Origin: Candidatus Nomurabacteria bacterium
GTDB lineage: Bacteria > Patescibacteriota > Minisyncoccia > Phycocordibacterales > UBA9973
Assembly: GCA_003157195.1 (NCBI GenBank)
Contig: PMIU01000056.1
Location: 1,640 to 8,337, forward strand
Direction of reading: 5' to 3'
Length of the DNA stretch: 6,698 nucleotides
Shown here: positions 1-4,160 of the stretch, piece by piece
How positions within the stretch are numbered: position 1 is the stretch's first letter
Layout: every line of letters starts with the position of its first letter
Made by a program: the position numbers and the translations under genes
Notes under the pieces: model-generated
What the model saw: only the letters and a program-made list of their open reading frames with translations
Databases searched by the model: none
Told to the model about the DNA's origin: nothing

Positions 1-327
1 CGGAGTGCCTCCAATCGTACCGTCAAATGGGTCGTCGATACTTCGGATGGTTGTCTGCACATTAAAAGAATAATTATCACGTACGATGGTTTGATTTCTG
101 GAAATTTTACCAACCGGCAATCCTCCCACTATTCCCACATCGGCATAAGGCAGATTGCGGACGATTTCCAATCTTTCATTGGCCAGTTCTGTGGCGGCCA
201 CTTTGGCTCGAGCGGACAAGGTTGCTTCCATGAGCACGCTAAATGCCTGATAGGCAGACAAAGCCACGACGAGAAAAACTGCGCTACCGACTATAGTTTC
301 AATGAAAGTAAAACCCCTTTGGTTCAT
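1..327 (-). CDS. Type IV prepilin-like protein (partial, 3' end beyond left edge)
   Basis: This is the first 109 codons of a prepilin or pseudopilin, a subunit of type IV pilus or type II secretion-like filaments in the cell envelope. The N terminus reads MNQRGFTFIET. The short basic leader ends in Gly5, the prepilin peptidase site lies between Gly5 and Phe6, and Glu10 is the fifth residue of the mature protein, as the family requires. A hydrophobic helix follows (about residues 6-30), then an amphipathic stretch with ELANERLEIVRNLPYADVG, resembling PilV/PulI-type minor pilins. The globular domain continues off the left edge. Residues and start are read directly from the sequence; the minor-pilin assignment is inference. 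The gene diverges from tpiA with a short shared promoter region. A -10-like TAAAAT sits 6 nt before the ATG and no Shine-Dalgarno site is visible. Confidence 0.9.
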   Translation of the reverse strand, partial: MNQRGFTFIETIVGSAVFLVVALSAYQAFSVLMEATLSARAKVAATELANERLEIVRNLPYADVGIVGGLPVGKISRNQTIVRDNYSFNVQTTIRSIDDPFDGTIGGTP

Positions 328-333
328 ATCTAT

Positions 334-339
334 ATTTTA
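334..339 (-). promoter_or_regulatory. -10 element of the prepilin gene
   Basis: On the minus strand TAAAAT lies 6 nt upstream of the prepilin ATG. A start about 7 nt downstream of the hexamer would coincide with the ATG, so the transcript may be leaderless. The -35 region (TAGCAA at about 362-357) is weak. Confidence 0.4.
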
Positions 340-347
340 ACGCATTG

Positions 348-356
348 TGATATAAT
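348..356 (+). promoter_or_regulatory. Extended -10 promoter of tpiA-pgk
   Basis: TGATATAAT is a perfect extended -10 element (TGnTATAAT) with no good -35, as expected for this class. It predicts a transcription start near 362-365. It lies only 11 bp from the oppositely oriented prepilin -10, so the two promoters probably compete for polymerase. Confidence 0.6.
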
Positions 357-381
357 TTGCTATATGTCTGAAGGCAAAATT

Positions 382-1143
382 ATGAAGAAAATTATCATCG
401 GTAATTGGAAAATGAATCCGCGTACGCTAAAAGAAGCGGAGAAGCTTTTTTCCGCGGTGGCAAAGAGTATTTCTGCTTTGAAAAAAACAGAAGTCGTGAT
501 TTGTCCGCCAACTTTGTATATTGAAAAATTAAATAAAATTTCTAAAAAAATAATGTTAGGTGCGCAAGACGCTTTCTATGGAGACGTCGGTGCTTTTACC
601 GGAGAAGTTTCCGGAGAGATGCTTTATAATGTTGGCGCCAGGTATGTAATACTGGGTCACTCGGAAAGACGTGAGTTGGGCGAGAACAACAATGATATAA
701 ATAAAAAAATAAAAGCATCGCTTGCCGCCGGCCTTCGGCCGATATTGTGCGTGGGAGAGAGTGTGCGTGACCCGGACCATGGTTATTTTAATTTCGTCAA
801 AACACAACTCGAAGAATGTTTGGCTGGAGTAAACCAAAAATTATTTTCCAAAATTATTATTGCCTATGAACCGGTCTGGGCAATTTCTTCAACTCCCAAT
901 CGTAAAGATGCCACTCCCGCGGACTCGGAGGAAATGGTTATCTTTATTCGCAAGATACTGTCTCTTAAATTTGGCAAAGAAGCAGCTACGGTAAAAATTA
1001 TTTATGGAGGTTCGGTTAATGAAAAAGATGCAAAAGATTTTTTACAAAATGGCGGAGTGGACGGATTACTTGCGGGGCGTGCCTCTCTGGATGCTAAAAA
1101 ATTCATGGAAATAATAAAAATATGCGAAGCATTAAACAAATAA
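382..1143 (+). CDS. tpiA: Triosephosphate isomerase
   Basis: This cytoplasmic enzyme interconverts dihydroxyacetone phosphate and glyceraldehyde 3-phosphate in glycolysis. At 253 residues it matches the family length. All core elements of the TIM barrel are present: GNWKMN with Asn8 and Lys10, GHSERRE with catalytic His93, AYEPVWAI with catalytic Glu163, and the phosphate-binding YGGSVN (208-213) with the later GLLAGRASL. The start at 382 is chosen because GAAGG (370-374) lies 7 nt upstream and the protein then begins MKKIIIGNWKMN. An in-frame ATG at 364 sits about 8 nt after the -10 and could instead be a leaderless start adding six residues. Any longer upstream reading is antisense to the prepilin gene. 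The catalytic lid (loop 6) is odd: after AYEPVWAI it reads SSTPNRKD instead of the usual GTGK-type sequence. The 3' end overlaps pgk by 22 nt. Confidence 0.97.
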   Translation: MKKIIIGNWKMNPRTLKEAEKLFSAVAKSISALKKTEVVICPPTLYIEKLNKISKKIMLGAQDAFYGDVGAFTGEVSGEMLYNVGARYVILGHSERRELGENNNDINKKIKASLAAGLRPILCVGESVRDPDHGYFNFVKTQLEECLAGVNQKLFSKIIIAYEPVWAISSTPNRKDATPADSEEMVIFIRKILSLKFGKEAATVKIIYGGSVNEKDAKDFLQNGGVDGLLAGRASLDAKKFMEIIKICEALNK

Positions 1144-2204
1144 AAAACCTAAAAAATAAAATCGTGCTTTTACGCGTGGATTTCAATGTGCCTATAAAAA
1201 ATGGCAAGGTTCTGGATGATTTTCGCATTCGTGCCGCCCTGCCTACGATAAATTTCTTGCTCAAAAATGACGCAAAAATAATTTTGCTGACTCATTTAGG
1301 TAAAGACGGCACAGCCAGCTTGGAGCCTGTAATTAAACGTTTTTTTGCAGTTTCGAAGATAGCTAAAAATAAAGTTACTTTTTTTGAGAACCTTAGAAAA
1401 TTTCCGGGCGAGATAGAGAATGACCAAAGTTTTGCCAAAAAGCTTGCAAAAATGGGTGATGTTTATGTGAACGACGCTTTCTCGGTTTCTCACCGAGAGC
1501 ACGCTTCGGTAGTTTCAATTCCCAAATATCTTCCGAGCTTTGCCGGTCTTCAACTTGAAAATGAAATTAAAAATTTATCGCATGTCTTCAAGAAAATAAA
1601 GCATCCGTTTTTGTTTATTTTAGGAGGTGCCAAGTTTTCCACTAAAATGCCTTTAATTAAAAAATATCTGAAACTGGCGGATGATGTTTTTATTGGCGGA
1701 GCATTAGCAGATGATTTCTTAAAAGCCGAAGGCGACGAAGTAGGTAAGTCGCTGGTGGATGATGCTAATTATGGAATTTCTGCGCTTCTTAAAAACAAGC
1801 CTGTCCGCCAAGCTGGGAAATTAATTTTACCAAGTGATGTTGTTGTAAAATCAGGAGACAAACTAATAAACAAAAAAGTAAATGAAATAAGTAAAGACGA
1901 AATTATTTTAGATATCGGCAAAGAAACAGTCAAAGACTTAATGCTTTTAATTAAAAAAGCCAAACTCATCCTTTGGAACGGACCCTTGGGTAAATACGAA
2001 GATGGCGGTGCGAAGGCCACAAAAGAAATATTAAAAATTGTTGCCGCCTCAAAAGCGGAGAGCATTATCGGCGGCGGAGACACCGTGGACCTGATTTCCA
2101 AGATGAAAATGGAAAAGAAATTTTCGTTTGTGTCCACCGGCGGCGGAGCTACACTGGATTTCCTGGTGAACGGCACCCTGCCGGGCATCAAAGCGCTGAG
2201 GTAA
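1122..2204 (+). CDS. pgk: Phosphoglycerate kinase
   Basis: This enzyme transfers phosphate from 1,3-bisphosphoglycerate to ADP, making ATP in glycolysis; it is cytoplasmic. Its 360 residues are shorter than the roughly 390-400 usual in bacteria, but both lobes are complete. N-lobe substrate motifs: LLRVDFNVP (Asp20, Asn22), FRIR (Arg35), THLGKDG (58-63, in place of the usual HLGRP), FFENLRKFPGEIEND (87-101), and YVNDAFSVSHREHASV (115-130, with Ser121 where Gly is usual). C-lobe nucleotide motifs: GGAKFSTK (168-175), WNGPLG (285-290), GGGDT (317-321) and VSTGGGATLDFL (337-348). The ATG lies inside the tpiA 3' end, so translation is probably coupled; GGAA about 11 nt upstream is only a weak ribosome site. 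PVRQAG at 227-232 looks like a small extra segment. The product is certain; the exact start is fairly sure. Confidence 0.97.
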   Translation: MRSIKQIKNLKNKIVLLRVDFNVPIKNGKVLDDFRIRAALPTINFLLKNDAKIILLTHLGKDGTASLEPVIKRFFAVSKIAKNKVTFFENLRKFPGEIENDQSFAKKLAKMGDVYVNDAFSVSHREHASVVSIPKYLPSFAGLQLENEIKNLSHVFKKIKHPFLFILGGAKFSTKMPLIKKYLKLADDVFIGGALADDFLKAEGDEVGKSLVDDANYGISALLKNKPVRQAGKLILPSDVVVKSGDKLINKKVNEISKDEIILDIGKETVKDLMLLIKKAKLILWNGPLGKYEDGGAKATKEILKIVAASKAESIIGGGDTVDLISKMKMEKKFSFVSTGGGATLDFLVNGTLPGIKALR

Positions 2205-2248
2205 TTTCTGGATTGAGTGTTTAAAGTTACCGTATTAATTTTATTCAC

Positions 2249-2268
2249 ATCTACGCCATGGCGTAGAT
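2249..2268. repeat. 20-bp perfect palindrome, left copy
   Basis: ATCTACGCCATGGCGTAGAT is identical to its own reverse complement. It lies 44 nt after the pgk stop and 25 nt before the cas2-like ATG. As RNA it would form an 8-bp stem with a CAUG loop. The -35 position for the cas2-like gene's -10 box falls inside it (about 2259-2265), so it could act as an operator. Confidence 0.9.
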
Positions 2269-2281
2269 TAGATAAAGGAAG

Positions 2282-2287
2282 TATAAT
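2282..2287 (+). promoter_or_regulatory. -10 element of the cas2-like gene
   Basis: A perfect TATAAT lies 6 nt upstream of the ATG at 2294. Transcription would begin at or just after that ATG, implying a leaderless message or a downstream start (ATG 2327 or 2339). A purine-rich AAAGGAAG at 2274-2281 overlaps this region and could instead be a distant ribosome site used by transcripts reading through from pgk. Confidence 0.5.
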
Positions 2288-2293
2288 TTAAGC

Positions 2294-2656
2294 ATGGAAG
2301 GTCAAAGACGACTTAAATACAAGGGAATGTCGGTAAACATGTTCGGTTTACCTGATTTTGATAGTCCAAAAAAGAAAATCACTATTTCTAAACGGCAGTA
2401 TCTTCAGTCTTTTGTTTCTAATTTCAAAAAAGATGCACCAAAGAATTTACTTCTAATGTATGATATTCCTCATGCCAGAAAAAAAGAAAGAGACTGGTTT
2501 CGTCGCCAGCTTAAAAATTTTAATTTCGTTATGATTCAAAAAAGCGTTTGGGTTGGACCATCACCCTTGCCAGTCGAATTCCTTGCTTACTTAAAAAGAA
2601 TTGGTTTACAAAAAGAATTTAAAACATTCAAATTAGCCAAATCTTACACTCATTAA
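2294..2656 (+). CDS. Solo Cas2-like / PaaX-central-domain-like protein
   Basis: This is a 120-residue cytoplasmic protein. Residues 51-105 read as a Cas2-type ferredoxin fold: the first strand ends in MYDIP with Asp57 at the position of the Cas2 catalytic aspartate, then a basic helix (ARKKERDWFRRQLKNF), then MIQKSVWVGPSPLP (80-93), matching the QKSVFxG strand shared by Cas2 and the central domain of PaaX-type regulators. The basic N-terminal 50 residues (KKKITISKRQYLQSF) have no clear winged-helix domain, unlike PaaX. There is no cas1, no other cas gene and no CRISPR array in the window, so spacer acquisition is not supported. A metal-dependent nuclease or nucleic-acid-binding role, perhaps acting on the flanking palindromes, is inference. 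The start is uncertain: 2294 is the first in-frame ATG, while 2327 and 2339 are alternatives that keep the whole Cas2-like part. Confidence 0.8.
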   Translation: MEGQRRLKYKGMSVNMFGLPDFDSPKKKITISKRQYLQSFVSNFKKDAPKNLLLMYDIPHARKKERDWFRRQLKNFNFVMIQKSVWVGPSPLPVEFLAYLKRIGLQKEFKTFKLAKSYTH

Positions 2657-2659
2657 CCA

Positions 2660-2679
2660 ATCTACGCCATGGCGTAGAT
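2660..2679. repeat. 20-bp perfect palindrome, right copy
   Basis: This copy is identical to the left palindrome (2249-2268), which lies 411 bp away start to start. It begins 3 nt after the cas2-like stop codon. Read on the minus strand it supplies the last codons (IYAMA) and the TAG stop of the convergent kinase gene. The palindrome carries TAG in both orientations, so in the right frame it can close a gene coming from either side. Confidence 0.9.
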
Positions 2680-2694
2680 GTGAAAAGGTTTTTT
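2660..2694 (+). terminator. Possible terminator after the cas2-like gene
   Basis: The palindrome can fold as an 8-bp hairpin with a CATG loop, and a run of six T follows at 2689-2694. The T run is 9 nt beyond the hairpin, further than in a standard intrinsic terminator, so this call is weak. Nothing similar follows the hairpin on the minus strand. Confidence 0.25.
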
Positions 2695-3663
2695 GTGTAG
2701 ATATTTTCTCCAATTAATATCAAATTCAATTGTCCTTTCCAGCTTATCTTTGCCTTTTATGAGTTTACGGGAGAGTAACGAATTAGTAACGGCAAAATTG
2801 CGAGCGGAAATCATTACAGGGAGTATCCCCAATTCTTTTTTAGACAATTTTCTATATTTTTGATATCCAGTTAAATATTCATCTAAAATTGTTTTATATT
2901 TGTTTGGTTTATTTCTAAGTAGCCAAGATTTAAACGTGTTTGCAATATCAAAAACAATCGGAACAGTTTCAATATTATCAAAATCAACAATTCCTGATAT
3001 TTGCTTATTTTTTATCAAAATATTACCACCAAAGAAATCATTATGGCATTCAGCGTATGGAATCTTTAAAAGATTAGATAGTTGATTATTTAAATCTTTC
3101 TTTGTTTTGTAGAATTTTTCTAGGTAAATTTCTTCCAATTTATATTTTTTAAGAATTGGTTTTATTTTTTCTATTTCTTCTTTTGACCATCTAGCCCAAT
3201 TTTTTAATACCTGATCGACACCTTGCCTAGCCTTGACCCTCTTTTTTATGAGAATATGTATTTGAGCTTGTAACTCTGCCATGGGTTTAATCATTTCAAA
3301 ATAAGAACTTTCCAAGGTTTTCCCGTCCATAAATTCCATTAAAATACAATAATATTTCTTCTTATTTAATATTGCACTTGTTGTATATTTTCTAGATTTG
3401 TTTTTTAATACTTCGGGCACAGGTAGATTGTGTGTTCTGATAATATTCATGACTCTTATTTCAAAAAGTATTTCCTCGATTGTTTTATGAGAATATATTC
3501 TAAAAACATACTTTTTCTTTAAGGTTTTAATAAAGTAAGAATGATTAATGAGACCCTTTTTTGTTGGAGTGGAGTTTAGTACTTCTATTTGATATTCAGA
3601 ATTAAGAATATCTTTTATTTTTTTATACCCGATTAAATTTTTCATATGGGAACAACTATGCAT
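2662..3663 (-). CDS. APH/choline-kinase-fold small-molecule kinase
   Basis: This 333-residue protein has the fold of aminoglycoside phosphotransferases, choline kinases and type II homoserine kinases, which transfer ATP phosphate to a small hydroxylated substrate. Visible elements are the N-lobe GLINHSYFIKT (37-47) with KKYVFRIY (50-57), the hinge LMEFMDGKTL (108-117), the catalytic CHNDFFGGNIL (206-216; His207, Asp209, Asn214, fitting HxDxxxxN), and the metal-binding VDFDN (226-230). The substrate cannot be named; a resistance role is not supported. It starts 7 nt after the HIT stop, so the two are probably cotranscribed. No Shine-Dalgarno site is seen, and ATG 3645 (Met7) is an equally possible start. 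The gene is strikingly AT-rich (for example 14 G+C of 60 at 2881-2940), suggesting a different origin from its neighbours. The C-terminal residues are encoded by the right palindrome. Confidence 0.88.
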   Translation of the reverse strand: MHSCSHMKNLIGYKKIKDILNSEYQIEVLNSTPTKKGLINHSYFIKTLKKKYVFRIYSHKTIEEILFEIRVMNIIRTHNLPVPEVLKNKSRKYTTSAILNKKKYYCILMEFMDGKTLESSYFEMIKPMAELQAQIHILIKKRVKARQGVDQVLKNWARWSKEEIEKIKPILKKYKLEEIYLEKFYKTKKDLNNQLSNLLKIPYAECHNDFFGGNILIKNKQISGIVDFDNIETVPIVFDIANTFKSWLLRNKPNKYKTILDEYLTGYQKYRKLSKKELGILPVMISARNFAVTNSLLSRKLIKGKDKLERTIEFDINWRKYLHKKPFHIYAMA

Positions 3664-3670
3664 GAATCAT

Positions 3671-4138
3671 TTAAATTGCGCGAGTAATTTTTTCAGCTAA
3701 TTTTTTCAACTTCTCATCGTCTTCTCTTTCGTAATCGTGGGAGGAAATATATCCTTCATATTTTTCAAAATATTTTTTGACATCGGATTTTGCCGGCCTC
3801 CATTCTTTATCTTTGGTTCCATGCATAGGGAAAAGTTTTGCATGCACGTGGTCCACCCCGAAACCTTCAAAAATCATTCCCGTTCTTCCTACGTCTTCAA
3901 GTTTTGAATCTAAAAGTTTGGCCACTTTTTTAGAGGCAATAACCAGCTTTTCCAAAATATCATCCGGCAAATTAAAAGCATAACTTGGATAATGTTCTTT
4001 GGTTATTACCACGCTAAATCCTTCCGTATTTGGAAATATAGACAAAAAAGCCAAATGATTTTTGTCTTCCCAGATTTTATGGCAAGGTGCTTCTCCTTTT
4101 ACAATTTTACAAAAAATGCAATTTTCCATAACTCCCAT
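3671..4138 (-). CDS. HIT-family nucleotide hydrolase/transferase
   Basis: This is a 155-residue cytoplasmic histidine-triad protein; the family hydrolyses or transfers nucleotide alpha-phosphates (Hint, Fhit and Ap4A-type enzymes). It begins with CIFCKIVKGEAP (7-18), with a zinc-type Cys7/Cys10 pair. The fold continues through AFLSIFPNTEGFSVVITKEHYPSY (30-53). The active-site strand is GFGVDHVHAKLFPMHG (92-107), where His99 is the expected catalytic histidine. The third triad histidine is replaced by Lys101; in the GalT branch this position also varies (Gln). A charged helical tail follows residue 115. The start is ATG 4138 or, more likely, ATG 4129 (Met4): a TACAAT box directly abuts the first ATG, so transcription should begin after it. 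It is divergent from recJ and is followed by the kinase gene. The exact substrate is unknown. Confidence 0.92.
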   Translation of the reverse strand: MGVMENCIFCKIVKGEAPCHKIWEDKNHLAFLSIFPNTEGFSVVITKEHYPSYAFNLPDDILEKLVIASKKVAKLLDSKLEDVGRTGMIFEGFGVDHVHAKLFPMHGTKDKEWRPAKSDVKKYFEKYEGYISSHDYEREDDEKLKKLAEKITRAI

Positions 4139-4144
4139 ATTGTA
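4139..4144 (-). promoter_or_regulatory. -10 element of the HIT-kinase operon
   Basis: TACAAT on the minus strand lies 9 nt upstream of ATG 4129, and TTTGCA (4167-4162) sits at 17-nt spacing as a 4-of-6 -35 match. This would put the -35 inside the 5' coding end of recJ. The match is moderate and the assignment is inferred from position. Confidence 0.4.
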
Positions 4145-4153
4145 TGCTAAAAT
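4145..4153 (+). promoter_or_regulatory. Extended -10 promoter of the recJ operon
   Basis: TGCTAAAAT fits the extended -10 pattern (TGnTAnnnT) and ends 7 nt before ATG 4161, so the predicted transcription start is at the start codon. TTTCCA at 4123-4128 is a possible -35 at long (19-nt) spacing. It is separated by 3 bp from the divergent HIT -10. Confidence 0.45.
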
Positions 4154-4160
4154 GCCCTCT

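Larger units (their letters stand above)
2244..2684. mobile_element. Candidate palindrome-bounded cas2-like element
   Basis: This 441-bp unit starts and ends with a copy of a 20-bp perfect palindrome. The matching extends to 26 bp as inverted repeats (2244-2269 against 2659-2684), with TTCAC/GTGAA on the outer side. Almost all of the interior is one Cas2-like gene. The right copy begins 3 nt after that gene's stop and contains the 3' end of the convergent kinase gene. No convincing target-site duplication is visible. The repeat pair and the gene are seen directly; mobility is inferred by analogy with palindrome-associated enzyme genes such as REP/RAYT systems. The alternative is a resident gene flanked by two copies of a genome-wide regulatory or terminator palindrome. 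Confidence 0.5.

Noticed and set aside
91..381. A longer N-terminal extension of tpiA
   Set aside because: This stretch is antisense to the clear prepilin gene, and the TIM core starts at MKKIIIGNWKMN with a ribosome site before ATG 382.
728..741. CGGCC-TTC-GGCCG hairpin in tpiA as a repeat
   Set aside because: It encodes the conserved AAGLRPILCVGE segment of TIM, so ordinary coding constraint explains it.
1478..1499. TCTCGG...CCGAGA hairpin in pgk as a repeat
   Set aside because: It encodes the conserved NDAFxxxHREHAS region of PGK at normal length, so nothing has been inserted.
1769..2248. A minus-strand open frame of 159 codons opposite the pgk 3' end
   Set aside because: It has no recognisable motifs and mirrors strongly conserved pgk codons, so it is a shadow frame.
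2249..2679. A CRISPR array next to the cas2-like gene
   Set aside because: Only two palindrome copies exist, 411 bp apart with a gene between them; there are no regular spacers, leader or cas1.
2239..2690. Target-site duplication around the palindromic unit
   Set aside because: The flanks (TTTTA and AAGGT) do not match beyond chance.
2662..3663. Antibiotic-resistance aminoglycoside phosphotransferase
   Set aside because: Only the general fold and catalytic motifs are seen; the same features occur in homoserine and choline kinases, so resistance is not supported.
4062..4160. A longer N-terminal extension of recJ
   Set aside because: It is antisense to the HIT gene's CIFCK region and lies upstream of the probable recJ promoter.
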